From NCBI RefSeq assembly GCF_017751145.1, contig NZ_CP046640.1, forward strand, positions 2,584,137-2,648,136: a DNA stretch of 64,000 nt. The letters run 5' to 3'. The notes beneath the pieces are model-generated. The model saw only the letters and a list, made by a program, of their open reading frames with translations, did not search any database and had not been told where the DNA came from. The translations under genes were made by a program, and so were the position numbers. This document shows, piece by piece, positions 20,501 through 29,152 of this stretch; position 1 is the stretch's first letter; each line of letters begins with the position of its first letter. Origin of the DNA: Iocasia fonsfrigidae (GTDB lineage: Bacteria > Bacillota > Halanaerobiia > Halanaerobiales > DTU029).

Positions 20501-21043
20501 ATTGATTTCATGTGAAGTACGGAACCCATCAAAAAAATGCAAGAAAGGTATTCTGGACTTGATAGCAGCTAAATGTGCTATTCCACCCAGGTCCATTACC
20601 TCCTGGACACTACTGGATGAAAGGATAGCAAAACCAGTCTGTCTGGTTGCCATTACATCTGAATGTTCACCAAAAATTGACAAGGCATGGGTGGCAACAA
20701 CCCTGGCACTTACATGAAATACCCCTGGTAAAAACTCACCTGAAATTTTATACATATTTGGTATCATAAGCAGTAAACCCTGTGAGGCTGTATAGGTAGT
20801 TGTCAGAGCACCTCCCTGTAGAGAGCCGTGTACTGCACCTGCCGCTCCAGCTTCTGACTGCATCTCAGTTACCCTGACCTGCTGCCCAAATAGGTTTTTT
20901 TTACCCTGGGCTGACCACAAGTCTACCTTTTCTGCCATAGGTGATGATGGTGTAATAGGATAAATAGCCGCCACATCTGTAAAGGCGTATGAAACATATG
21001 CTGCAGCTTCATTGCCATCCATTGTTTTCATATTATTTGACAT
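17507..21043 (-). CDS. nifJ: Pyruvate:ferredoxin (flavodoxin) oxidoreductase
   Basis: Single-chain, homodimer-type enzyme of 1178 residues. It converts pyruvate and CoA to acetyl-CoA and CO2 with reduction of ferredoxin, the main pyruvate-oxidising step of a fermenting anaerobe. Order: N-terminal pyrimidine-binding domain (VAAIYPITPSSPMAEKVDLW), gamma and CoA-binding domains, a two-cluster ferredoxin domain (CIQCNQCSYVCPHA and CTGCANCADICPAP), then the TPP domain (GACPGCGEPAYT, WIIGGDGWAYDIGYGGLDH, YSNTGGQSSKATPTAA). The ATG at 21041-21043 is chosen because GGAGG lies 7 nt upstream. An ATG 16 codons earlier has no SD. Confidence 0.97.
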   Translation of the reverse strand: MSNNMKTMDGNEAAAYVSYAFTDVAAIYPITPSSPMAEKVDLWSAQGKKNLFGQQVRVTEMQSEAGAAGAVHGSLQGGALTTTYTASQGLLLMIPNMYKISGEFLPGVFHVSARVVATHALSIFGEHSDVMATRQTGFAILSSSSVQEVMDLGGIAHLAAIKSRIPFLHFFDGFRTSHEINKVDVIEYEHFAKIIDYEAVQSFRDNSLNPDRPVLRGTAQNPDLYFQQRESGNRFYEVLPDIVEEYMQEINKITDRDYHPFNYYGAEDAEYVVIAMASGCNVIEEVVDYLMKQGEKVGMIKVHLYRPFSSKYFFKVLPETVRKIAVLDRTKEPGAPGEPLYEDLKALFYGSAEQPVIIGGRYGLGQKDVRPSQIISVFDNLKSNDSKDHFTIGIVDDLTDSSLPETDVVDTSPKNTVSCRLWGLGSDGTVGANKMAIKIIGDRTDLYAQGYFAYDSKKSGGTTISHLRFGDSPIKSSYLVYNADYVACHNKSFIYHYDILQGLKDNGTFVLNCPWSQDELDEKLPAVIKRYLVDNNIDFYIIDAVSVAQGVGLSNRINMVMQTVFFKLTDVISIDKAIQYLKEFIDKTYGKKGQKIVDMNYKAVDMALEHLVKVELPAEWKEIKAQKEEYPFKDEPQFMKEIKRPAARREGNELPVSVFKGMEDGTFPLGTTAYEKRGIAVMVPQWQTENCIQCNQCSYVCPHAVIRPFLLDEEEKENAPDTLETKEAVGKGVKGYHYRIQVSTLDCTGCANCADICPAPDKALVMVNAEEEIPRQVENWEYLANNVSYKDKLMKKTTVKGSQFAKPLLEFHGACPGCGEPAYTILATQLFGDRMLIANATGCSSIWSASETSIPYTTTREGKGPAWANSLFEDNAEFGFGMYLAVSQLRERLKNLMTEGISSDLNEECKKVFQEWIDKMNDGEGSKEASSRLLSVISADQYSNHKLIQEILNHRDYLVKKSQWIIGGDGWAYDIGYGGLDHVLASGEDVNVLVYDTEVYSNTGGQSSKATPTAAAAKFAASGKRTKKKDLGMMAISYGYVYVAQIAMGANMNQTIRAITEAESYDGPSLIIAYSPCVSHGIKTGMGKSVAQEKRAVETGYWHLYRYNPLLKEEGKNPFILDSKEPAGSLHDFMMSEIRFTQIQNTFPEIAEELFAKAERDATERYNNYKRLAEMQYN

Positions 21044-21125
21044 GTTTTTTCCTCCATTCGTATATAAACTGTTATTAATAGTATTAAACATAATGTTATT
21101 TAAATACCTATTTTACTCTATTAAA

Positions 21126-21168
21126 TAAAAAAAAGACCAGAATAGCAGTTAAAATACTACCTGGTCTT
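21126..21168 (-). terminator. Rho-independent terminator after the MFS gene
   Basis: On the minus strand AAGACCAG and CTGGTCTT form an 8-bp stem, followed by an eight-residue U-run. It ends the MFS transcript ahead of the oxidoreductase gene. Confidence 0.8.
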
Positions 21169-21194
21169 ATCATACAACACTATTTTTTTAATAT

Positions 21195-22424
21195 TTATCT
21201 TTTTTCTAAAGCAAATGAAAATAGAAAGGCAAGAAAACAAAAAAATACTACTAATATAAGAATAAATCTTATACTATAATAATTTGCCAATAAACTCCCT
21301 AGTAATGTAAGAAAAGTCATTGGTAATGATATTGTATTTGTCATTCCAATATAAACTGCCCTTTTATTATCAGGTACAACTGAAATAATATAATTCATAA
21401 AACCAGGCCAGCCTACTATGGCAGCACCAGAGGCAAAACAAATAATTTTCCACAAGGTAAAATGCAGCATATTAAGTCCTGGAACAAAAGCAAATAACGA
21501 TAATATAGGTATTAAAATATTGGTAATAACTACAGTTTGAATAGACAATCTATTTGTAAAGTAATGACTGATCAAACCCCACATTCCACCACCAATTACT
21601 GTCCCTAAAACCTGATAGCTTATTAATATTCCTATTGAATAATCATCTAAAACCATTAACCTCCTGGCAAATACTATGTATAAGGGCAGAGCAAGAAAAC
21701 TACTATAATTAAGAATTAAGGTAATCATGACATAGATATAATTCTTATTTGCCATAAAATATTGAGGCATTTTCTTTAAAAATACTATAAAACTCTCTTC
21801 TGGCGCTTTCTTTCCCCTTTGATAATCTTCCATTTTAGCAAAGGTAAGTGATGAAAGAATAAAAAACAAACCACCAAGACCAAAGATAATTAAAAATTTT
21901 GTTTGGGTAAGAAAAATAGCATTATGTAAAATCGATTTTATTATTATCCCTGCCAGGGCTCCTCCCAGACCACCTAGAAACAATATATACGAAAATAATT
22001 TGCCCCTGTCACTCTCTCTGATACTACCCCCAATCAGGTCTAACCAGGGGACATTTATTATTCCATCAGCCAGTCCTAAAAAAGAACACAATAATAAAAA
22101 GCCAATAACCGTTTGTAATGATACATCATAAATAAAATATATAAACAAAAAAACAAATATAAATAACCTAAAGAAAAGACTGGCATATGTCATAAACCTG
22201 GGATATTTCTTAATCTTAAAGGCATAATAACCCATCATAATCTGGGGGATAATAAAAAGTAGATTTCTTAAAGTTGCTGCCAGGGCAGCAAGATTCATAT
22301 TATTAGTCAACATATCTATAAAAACAGGAAGAACTGAACCAGATTCAAAGAAAGGATTAGCAGTATAATAAAATATCTCCTCTAAAACAAGGTAGAAAAA
22401 ATTAGATGACTTCTTACGAGACAC
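21195..22424 (-). CDS. Major facilitator superfamily transporter
   Basis: 409 residues with about twelve hydrophobic segments and short polar links. The loop after the second segment reads MMGYYAFKIKKYPRFMTY, and the stretch LGLADGIINVPWLDLIGGSI resembles the segment 4-5 region of drug/sugar-type MFS proteins. A charged central loop (KMEDYQRGKKAPEESF) splits two six-helix halves. GTG start with AGGAGG 10 nt upstream. It is monocistronic with its own terminator. The substrate cannot be told. Confidence 0.85.
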   Translation of the reverse strand: MSRKKSSNFFYLVLEEIFYYTANPFFESGSVLPVFIDMLTNNMNLAALAATLRNLLFIIPQIMMGYYAFKIKKYPRFMTYASLFFRLFIFVFLFIYFIYDVSLQTVIGFLLLCSFLGLADGIINVPWLDLIGGSIRESDRGKLFSYILFLGGLGGALAGIIIKSILHNAIFLTQTKFLIIFGLGGLFFILSSLTFAKMEDYQRGKKAPEESFIVFLKKMPQYFMANKNYIYVMITLILNYSSFLALPLYIVFARRLMVLDDYSIGILISYQVLGTVIGGGMWGLISHYFTNRLSIQTVVITNILIPILSLFAFVPGLNMLHFTLWKIICFASGAAIVGWPGFMNYIISVVPDNKRAVYIGMTNTISLPMTFLTLLGSLLANYYSIRFILILVVFFCFLAFLFSFALEKR

Positions 22425-22518
22425 CTTAAATCAGCCTCCTACTAAATACCTATATAATAAATAACTATATCACTATTTAGCTGATTATACAATGTATTTT
22501 CATTCAAGGAGCATATTT

Positions 22519-23016
22519 TTAATACCCATTAATACCAAAAAGTAGTTCTTCATTATCAATCCAGGTCTGCACTTGAATTACATTATAGTCATTTCTGCTA
22601 TTTCTGATATATACATTTACTATACCACTATTGATAATTAGCTTCTTACATAAACTACACGGCTCTGAATTTTCAATGAGATTATTATCCTTAACACTCT
22701 TTCCAACCAAATACAAATCAGCCCCAAGAGTTTCTCTTCTACTGGCTGATAAAAGTGCATTCTGTTCAGCATGGACACTGGCACATAGCTCGTATTTGGT
22801 ACCCCGGGGGATATTTAATTCTTCCCTAATACAACTGCCCTTTTCATTACAATTAGTACACCCCCTGGGAGAACCATTATACCCGGTACTAATTATCTCA
22901 TCATTATTAACAATTACTGCACCATACCTCCTTCTTAAACAGGTACTCCGTTCCAGTACTGCTTCTGCAATATCCAGATAATAATTCTTTTTGTCAATTC
23001 TCTCCACATTACTCAC
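22519..23016 (-). CDS. Deoxycytidylate (dCMP) deaminase, ComEB-like
   Basis: 165 residues. Converts dCMP to dUMP for thymidylate synthesis. Zinc site: ASVHAEQNALL (His82, catalytic Glu84) and SEPCSLCKKLI (Cys120, Cys123). Extra cysteines in GCTNCNEKGSC fit the second zinc site of this family. The listed GTG start overlaps the upstream CDF gene by 8 bp. A second in-frame GTG at 23007 has AAGGTGA at a better distance and may be the true start, three codons shorter. Confidence 0.93.
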   Translation of the reverse strand: MSNVERIDKKNYYLDIAEAVLERSTCLRRRYGAVIVNNDEIISTGYNGSPRGCTNCNEKGSCIREELNIPRGTKYELCASVHAEQNALLSASRRETLGADLYLVGKSVKDNNLIENSEPCSLCKKLIINSGIVNVYIRNSRNDYNVIQVQTWIDNEELLFGINGY

Positions 23017-23926
23017 CTTTACTAATATTTAATTGCTTTTCCTTGTCCTGCCAGGGATCTACATGTACCAGCACATCTTTAACATTGGCATCCATCTCTC
23101 TGAGTTTATCACTTACATCAGTTGCTACTCGATGTCCCTCAATAACAGATAACTCCTGTTCTACTGCAACATCAAGGTCAATAATCACTTTAGAGCCATA
23201 AGACCGGAGTTTTATCTGGCCTACCCCTTTAACACCCTGAACAGTTCGTGCAATCTCTCTATATTCAGCAATTTTTTCCTGGTCAGGTGTACCGTCCATA
23301 AGTTCATTGATTGATTCATTTAAGATTCCAATACCTATTTTGACAATAAAGACAGCAACTAACAAACCTGCCAGTGGGTCAAATATGGGATATCCCAGTC
23401 TTGCCCCTGTGATACCAATTAGAGCTGCAATAGATGATAGGGCATCTGAACGGTGATGATGGGCATCAGCAATAAGCCCTTTACTATTTATTTTTTTACC
23501 TATTTTAACTGTATACTGATAAAGACCTTCTTTAGTAAAAATTGAAAGTACTGCAACCCAGAGGGTTATTTCACCAGGAATAGCTATTTTACCAGAAAAA
23601 ATATTCACTACTGTATCTTCAATTAACATTAACCCGGTAAATAACAAGATAAACCCCAGTATAGTAGTACCAATCTGTTCAGCCTTCCCATGCCCATAAG
23701 GATGTCTTTTATCAGCAGGTGACTGAGAAACCTTGATACTAATCAGAATAACTATGGTTGAGGCCATATCAGATACTGAGTGTAAACCATCAGCTATTAG
23801 AGCCTTACTAGCAAAGGCAAAACCAGCAGATATTTTAATTGTAGATAATAAAATATTAATCAACAAACTAATAAAACTGGCCTTTCTGCCAGCACTATAC
23901 CTATCCTTCTCAGCTAACATGATCAT
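23009..23926 (-). CDS. Cation diffusion facilitator (CDF) metal exporter
   Basis: About 305 residues. Exports divalent metal ions (Zn2+, Fe2+ or Mn2+) using the proton gradient. The transport site is visible in ALIADGLHSVSDMASTIV and LIADAHHHRSDALSSIAA, the two D-x3-D/H-x3-D metal pairs. Six membrane spans are followed by a C-terminal cytoplasmic domain (GVKGVGQIKLRSYGSKVIID, ending VLVHVDPW). The start is placed at ATG 23926, 5 nt after GGGAG. A TTG four codons upstream overlaps that SD. The stop overlaps the dCMP deaminase start. Confidence 0.93.
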   Translation of the reverse strand: MIMLAEKDRYSAGRKASFISLLINILLSTIKISAGFAFASKALIADGLHSVSDMASTIVILISIKVSQSPADKRHPYGHGKAEQIGTTILGFILLFTGLMLIEDTVVNIFSGKIAIPGEITLWVAVLSIFTKEGLYQYTVKIGKKINSKGLIADAHHHRSDALSSIAALIGITGARLGYPIFDPLAGLLVAVFIVKIGIGILNESINELMDGTPDQEKIAEYREIARTVQGVKGVGQIKLRSYGSKVIIDLDVAVEQELSVIEGHRVATDVSDKLREMDANVKDVLVHVDPWQDKEKQLNISKGE

Positions 23927-24011
23927 ATCCACTCCCAAAGTAAATATTAGAACACCCTTTTATTATATGCATTAATTATATTCTTGTCATAAAACCCACA
24001 AAAAACAAATT

Positions 24012-24039
24012 AAAAAGCCCTGACCAGTGAACAGTCAGG
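24012..24039 (-). terminator. Rho-independent terminator after the sigma-factor gene
   Basis: CCTGAC / GTCAGG stem on the minus strand with a GC closing pair, followed by GCUUUUUAAUUU. Placed 30 bp after the stop of the sigma factor. Confidence 0.8.
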
Positions 24040-24069
24040 AAATAAATATAGGAAAATAGCATCTTGTTT

Positions 24070-25005
24070 TTACTCAACATAATCCTTTAGTTTGCGACTC
24101 CTGGTAGGATGTCTTAATTTGCGCAGGGCTTTGGCCTCAATCTGTCTAATCCTTTCCCTGGTAACTCCAAACTCTCTACCTACTTCTTCCAGGGTTCTAT
24201 CCCTTGCATCTGCAATACCAAAACGCAGCTCCAGTATTCTTTTCTCCCTATCTGACAGGGTATCTAATACATCATTTAATTGTTCTTTTAATAAGGTATT
24301 TGAAGCACTTATATCTGGCTCAACAGCTTCTTCATCTTTTATAAAATCACCAAGATTGCTATCTTCTTCTTCACCAATTGGTGTTTCTAGTGAAATAGCT
24401 TCCTTGGAAATTTTTTGTATCTCTCTTACCTTATCAGGTGAAAGATCTAACTCCTTACCTATCTCTTCTGGTGTTGCTTCCCTACCCTTTTCCTGAAATA
24501 ATCTCCTGGAAACCCTTATTAATTTATTAATCTTCTCTACCATATGGACAGGTACCCTGATTGTTCTACCCTGATCAGCAATAGAACGGGTTATTGCTTG
24601 ACGTATCCACCAGGTAGCATATGTACTAAATTTATAACCCTTGGTATAATCAAACTTTTCCACAGCTTTCATTAATCCCATATTACCCTCCTGGATTAAA
24701 TCAAGGAACTGCATACCCCTGCCGAGGTATTTTTTAGCTATACTTACAACCAGGCGTAAATTGGCTTCAACCAGCCGCTGTTTAGCCTGCTCATCACCCT
24801 GTTCTATCCTTTGGGCAAGCTCTACTTCCTCTTCAGCACTCAACAGATCTACTTTTCCAATCCCCTTTAAATACATTCGAACATGGTCTGCCATACCTTT
24901 ACCCGCTGGTACATAATCAATACTATTATCTTTTTCATTGTCTTCACCATTACCTTTATTAACTACTTCTTCTGCTTTCTTTATATTTTCCTTTTCGTCA
25001 GACAA
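24070..25005 (-). CDS. rpoD: Principal-type RNA polymerase sigma factor (RpoD/SigA)
   Basis: 311 residues. Directs RNA polymerase to TTGACA/TATAAT promoters. The first 35 residues are a charged Lys/Glu tail in place of a full region 1.1. Region 1.2 follows ([20 protein letters not shown]), then region 2 ([39 protein letters not shown]), region 3 and region 4 ([20 protein letters not shown]), ending [10 protein letters not shown]. Shorter than the roughly 370 residues common in Firmicutes. TTG start 7 nt after GGAGG. It is not beside dnaG, the usual neighbour. Its own terminator follows. Confidence 0.93.
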   Translation of the reverse strand: MSDEKENIKKAEEVVNKGNGEDNEKDNSIDYVPAGKGMADHVRMYLKGIGKVDLLSAEEEVELAQRIEQGDEQAKQRLVEANLRLVVSIAKKYLGRGMQFLDLIQEGNMGLMKAVEKFDYTKGYKFSTYATWWIRQAITRSIADQGRTIRVPVHMVEKINKLIRVSRRLFQEKGREATPEEIGKELDLSPDKVREIQKISKEAISLETPIGEEEDSNLGDFIKDEEAVEPDISASNTLLKEQLNDVLDTLSDREKRILELRFGIADARDRTLEEVGREFGVTRERIRQIEAKALRKLRHPTRSRKLKDYVE

Positions 25006-25127
25006 AAATAGTCCTCCCTTTATAAATAATTATTTATCTAAAGACTTTCTCTCTAATTTCAAATCTATTTATTAATAGTTAAAGATAGACAGCAAAAATC
25101 CTGCAAATTTGATTTTTTTTATAAAAA

Positions 25128-27245
25128 TTATTCCCTTGTTTGCTTACAAAGAACTGCTTTAATAGCAGTATAACTTACTTCATCAGGTAAAACCTCTTTG
25201 ATTGGTTTAAGTCTATCACTACCCTGTTCTTCAACAGCAGCAGTTATCTTATCCTCATATTCATCCGGGATTAAAAAGTCTATATCAATGTCTAAACCTT
25301 CCTTATAACACCTAAAAATATGGTTTTCAATCGTATTAGTAGATAATCCACGTTCTTCAGCAATATCTTTAATCCCCTTACCTGCTTTAAATAATTTATA
25401 GCTCAGCAAATGACTATTTCTGACGCTGGACGATTGTTTAACTTTTACCCTGTTCACCTGATCTTCCAGACCATTTTCTGTTACATACACCCTGATAGCC
25501 TCCATAAAACGCTCACCATATTTAGCAAACTTAAGCTCCCCAACACCTGTTATCTTAAGCATAACTCCTTTTTTAACAGGGTAATAGCGGCTCATCTCCC
25601 TTAGAGTACTGTCATGAAAAATTATATATGGTGGAATACCCTCTTCTTTAGCAATTTCCCTGCGCAACTCTTTTAAAATCTCAAAGAGAGGGTCATCAAA
25701 ACTAATCTTATGCGCTCTCTTTTCTACCCTCTGTTCAACACTTTCTTCACCCTTTAATACCCTATAGGAACGTTCATTTAATTGGACTACAGGGTATTTA
25801 CCTTCAGTTATCTTTAAATAATTATCCGCGGCCAGCATATTAATCATATCCTTAATCTCTTTAATTGTATAAGAAGGCATGATATCATAGGTTGACAGTT
25901 TATCAAAATTATTTTGCAATATTTTTTTACTCCTGGAACCAGCCAAGACCTGAGCAACAGTAGTAATCCCCCAACTTTGTTCTAGACGATATACACAGGA
26001 TAGTATTTTCTGTGCCTCTTTGCTTATATCTACTAATTCCCGATCATCATTACAGTTACTACAGTTAGCACAGCTTTTAGCAACATTTTTATCTCCAAAA
26101 TAATTTAGAATATAAGCACGCAGACATTGTGAGGTATGACAGTAGTCAATCATCTTCTGTAGTTTCTCCAGCTGTTTCTGTTTTCTAGCAGGTGAAACTT
26201 CATTTTGCTCAATTAGAAACCTTTGAATATGACTGTCTCCAGAAGAATATAATAAAACACATTCACTGGGTTCACCATCCCTACCTGCCCTACCTGCTTC
26301 CTGATAATATGATTCTATATTTTTCGGCATATTATAATGTATTACAAAATGAACATTTGATTTATCAATCCCCATGCCAAAGGCATTGGTAGCTACAACA
26401 ATATTAATCTCATCAAATAAAAAGGCTTCCTGTGTTTCATGCCTCTCCAAATCAGTTAAACCAGCATGATAACGTCCTGCACGGTAGCCGGCATTTAATA
26501 AAACTTTTGTAAGCCTATCTACTTCTTTACGGGTAGCAGCATAAATAATACCGGACTCAGAGCTATTTGATTTGATATAGTTTAAAATAAACTGCTCTTT
26601 ATCAATACCTTTACGTAAAGTAAAGGTTAAATTCCCCCGATCAAAACCACTTATATATAGTCCGTGATCCAGCAAAGCCAGTTGTATCGCTATATCATCC
26701 CTGACTTCCGGGGTAGCTGTAGCTGTGAAGGCTGCAACAACCGGCCTATTATTTAAGTTGTTTATCATCTTAGCAATATATAAATAACTGGGACGGAAAT
26801 CATGTCCCCATTGAGAAACACAGTGTGCTTCATCAATAGCTATTAAAGAAACCTCCAGGGAATTCATTAATTGACAAAACCTTGGTGATTCCAGGCGTTC
26901 AGGGGCTATGTAAATTAATTTATATTCACCCTGTCTAGTCCTATCCAACCTGTCATTTAACTGCTGATATGTAATTGAACTATTAAGAAAGGTAGCTGGT
27001 ATTCCCATCTCATCCAGGGCATCTACCTGATCCTTCATTAATGATATTAATGGTGAAATAACAATAGTAACCCCGGAAAAAAGCATTGCCGGCACCTGAT
27101 AACAGATTGATTTACCAGAACCAGTCGGCATAATAGCAACTGTATCACTTCCCTTTAAAATACTATTGATAACCCTCTGCTGGCCTTCCCTGAAACCTTG
27201 ATACCCATAATATTTCCTTAAAATTTCTTTAGCTTTTGCTAACAA
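25128..27245 (-). CDS. recQ: ATP-dependent DNA helicase RecQ
   Basis: 705 residues. A 3'-5' helicase of recombination and fork repair. Helicase motifs: I (IMPTGSGKSICYQVP), II (LIAIDEAHCVSQWGHDFRP), III (FTATATPEVRDD) and VI (HYNMPKNIESYYQEAGRAGR). The RQC zinc site uses Cys in CHTSQC and CANCSNC. An HRDC domain (ITGVGELKFAKYGERFMEAI) and a C-terminal helix-turn-helix tail (GLSTNTIENHIFRCYKEGL) follow. The start is TTG. Its only SD-like GGGG lies inside the hairpin that ends the kinase gene upstream. Confidence 0.96.
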   Translation of the reverse strand: MLAKAKEILRKYYGYQGFREGQQRVINSILKGSDTVAIMPTGSGKSICYQVPAMLFSGVTIVISPLISLMKDQVDALDEMGIPATFLNSSITYQQLNDRLDRTRQGEYKLIYIAPERLESPRFCQLMNSLEVSLIAIDEAHCVSQWGHDFRPSYLYIAKMINNLNNRPVVAAFTATATPEVRDDIAIQLALLDHGLYISGFDRGNLTFTLRKGIDKEQFILNYIKSNSSESGIIYAATRKEVDRLTKVLLNAGYRAGRYHAGLTDLERHETQEAFLFDEINIVVATNAFGMGIDKSNVHFVIHYNMPKNIESYYQEAGRAGRDGEPSECVLLYSSGDSHIQRFLIEQNEVSPARKQKQLEKLQKMIDYCHTSQCLRAYILNYFGDKNVAKSCANCSNCNDDRELVDISKEAQKILSCVYRLEQSWGITTVAQVLAGSRSKKILQNNFDKLSTYDIMPSYTIKEIKDMINMLAADNYLKITEGKYPVVQLNERSYRVLKGEESVEQRVEKRAHKISFDDPLFEILKELRREIAKEEGIPPYIIFHDSTLREMSRYYPVKKGVMLKITGVGELKFAKYGERFMEAIRVYVTENGLEDQVNRVKVKQSSSVRNSHLLSYKLFKAGKGIKDIAEERGLSTNTIENHIFRCYKEGLDIDIDFLIPDEYEDKITAAVEEQGSDRLKPIKEVLPDEVSYTAIKAVLCKQTRE

Positions 27246-27253
27246 AACAAAAA

Positions 27254-27308
27254 CCCCTTATTAAATAATATTTAAAATTCAAGTTAAATATTAATTCTAG
27301 ATAAGGGG
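27254..27308 (-). terminator. Terminator hairpin overlapping the recQ ribosome-binding site
   Basis: On the minus strand CCCCTTAT (27308-27301) pairs with ATAAGGGG (27261-27254), and an inner stem TTAAATATT/AATATTTAA strengthens it. A U-rich GUUUUUGUUUUG follows. The 3' arm GGGG is also the only SD candidate for the recQ TTG start, so folding would hide it. Confidence 0.7.
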
Positions 27309-27332
27309 AGTTTTTCCTTCATAAAAATATAT

Positions 27333-28805
27333 TTATTCCTTTATTTGAATATAAAAAGCCACACCATTATCCTCATTATTAACCCAGACCGACCCATTAT
27401 GAAGTTCAACAATAAGTTTTACAATAGCTAACCCAAGCCCAAAACTACCCTCATAACCCTTCTTATATTTCTTGAAGATATTTTCCAGATTATCTTCTTC
27501 AATCTCAGGGCCGTCATTCCATATTTTAAGAGTATACAATAAATTATTCTCAACATCTTTACCAGGTAAAACTTCACTTTTAGCTAATTTAATAGCTATC
27601 ACTGATTTAGCATAACGAACTTGATTATCAAGGAGATTTTCCAGAGCTATCCTTAGCTTTTCTTTATCCCCAATTATTATAGTTGGTTCTAAATCTATCT
27701 TCCAGTCTATATCCAGACTCCGCCATTTAAAATTACTTACCGTTTTTCTAATTAATTCTGCCAGGTTAAATTCTATCTCTTCCACTTGATGTTTAGAGAG
27801 ATACTCATATTTAGTATGCCCCAGGAGAAAATGAACCCTCTTTTCTAATCTAACAGTCTCTTCAGCAATAACTTCTAATGAGTTCTCCAGGCTATCTTTA
27901 GGAAAGATACCATCATTAATCGATTGGACATAACTCTTAATAACCATAATCGGTGTCTTTAATTCATGAGAAACCTCCTGTAAAAAAGACTGCTGTTTTT
28001 TATTATATTCAACCAGCTGTTCTCTCATCCAGTCTATCGTCTTCGACAGCTGTCCAATTTCATCACCACGTTCTAAAATAACAGAATGATTCCAGTTTTT
28101 TTCAGCAATTACTTTAACCTTCTGCTGCAGCTGTGTCAAAGGCTTCGTTAAATTTCTGGCAATAAAGATAGAAGCAATCCAGCTAATAAGCAGTACAACC
28201 CCTATGGCCTGAATAATCTTGAGAAATACATCTGCAACCAGATTATCACGGTACCTACCTTCTAAGTAAGAAACTAAATAACCCTCTTTTCCTGCTAACT
28301 CAACACTGGAGATAATATAAAAATATATCTCCTGATCAATTTTGGTCTGATAGCGCTTTTTCTTTAAGCTTTGTTTTTTAATATTACACCTGAGTGCTTC
28401 TATAAAATCTAAAGAAACATTCTTTCTGCTAATTTCCTTTTGAATATTTCCTTTTGTATCCAGAAACAAATGTTCTATTATTCTGAAAGAAAGAGGAGGG
28501 TGATTAGCATCTTCTTCAAGATGGGGGAAGGGAAGCTGCTTAGGTTTCTCTTCTCCACGTGGTGAAAATGGTGACGTAGGTTTGGAAGTTGAGGTGAATC
28601 CCTGATCAGCAAAAAATTCATTCTGGTATTTAATTATAAATTCCTGATGATCTTCTAGCCTAGCATAGGTCTCTTTAGTAAAGGAGTACCTTAATACAGT
28701 TGGTACAAGCAGAGTCAACAGTACTGAAAAAATACCCAAAATAAGCCCGAGAATAATCCAGATTTGAGTAGCCAGTTTTTTTTCTTTAAAAAATCTAAAT
28801 ATCAT
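27333..28805 (-). CDS. Membrane sensor histidine kinase
   Basis: 490 residues. Order: cytoplasmic tail, membrane segment (about 14-36), extracytoplasmic sensor (about 40-190), second membrane segment (about 194-216), HAMP linker, HisKA with the phosphorylated His280 in LQEVSHELKTPIMVIKSY, and HATPase with N (LENLLDNQVRYAKS), G1 (LKIWNDGPEI) and G2 (GSFGLGLAIVKLIV) boxes. Its ATG overlaps the stop of the upstream response-regulator remnant (ATGA), so it was once translationally coupled to a working partner. It ends the efflux operon. Signal unknown; envelope stress or drugs are plausible from context. Confidence 0.92.
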   Translation of the reverse strand: MIFRFFKEKKLATQIWIILGLILGIFSVLLTLLVPTVLRYSFTKETYARLEDHQEFIIKYQNEFFADQGFTSTSKPTSPFSPRGEEKPKQLPFPHLEEDANHPPLSFRIIEHLFLDTKGNIQKEISRKNVSLDFIEALRCNIKKQSLKKKRYQTKIDQEIYFYIISSVELAGKEGYLVSYLEGRYRDNLVADVFLKIIQAIGVVLLISWIASIFIARNLTKPLTQLQQKVKVIAEKNWNHSVILERGDEIGQLSKTIDWMREQLVEYNKKQQSFLQEVSHELKTPIMVIKSYVQSINDGIFPKDSLENSLEVIAEETVRLEKRVHFLLGHTKYEYLSKHQVEEIEFNLAELIRKTVSNFKWRSLDIDWKIDLEPTIIIGDKEKLRIALENLLDNQVRYAKSVIAIKLAKSEVLPGKDVENNLLYTLKIWNDGPEIEEDNLENIFKKYKKGYEGSFGLGLAIVKLIVELHNGSVWVNNEDNGVAFYIQIKE

Positions 28806-29096
28806 TTATCCACCAACTTATATCCATAACCATAAAGGGTTTTAATTTTTAACCTTGGAAGTTTTTTCCTCAATCTAATATACTTCTTTTTTTTGTATCA
28901 ATATTATACTTAGAGTAATTTATATTAAAATTAACCGTATATCAAGAATCCAGAGATGGGGGTTTTTGGAAATTGCCTTTTTAGCCTCTAAACCCCTGAG
29001 AAAAGACTTAACCTTCCATCTTTCATTCTCTAAATAAGAGCTTAATAACTGATTTAAATTGTTTTCATCTTCTAATAAATATATATTATAACTCAT
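28802..29096 (-). pseudogene. OmpR-family response regulator with internal deletion
   Basis: The first 53 codons (MSYNIYLLEDENNLNQLL ... HLWILDI) match the intact regulator at 41058-41735 closely, including the acidic pocket and phosphoacceptor Asp52. The frame then runs into RLILI and a stop. The last 23 codons of a DNA-binding domain survive downstream (IRLRKKLPRLKIKTLYGYG), ending in a TGA that overlaps the kinase ATG. About 370 bp of the middle is missing and replaced by about 60 bp of AT-rich filler. No functional product is expected, so the kinase has lost its adjacent partner. Confidence 0.88.
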
Positions 29097-29152
29097 ATAA
29101 AACACCTCTGAACTTAATATTCTACAAAATCTGCTAAAAACCTTTTTTAACA

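Noticed and set aside
27254-27308. Riboswitch before recQ
   Set aside because: The fold is a simple terminator with an AT-rich inner stem and no conserved aptamer core.
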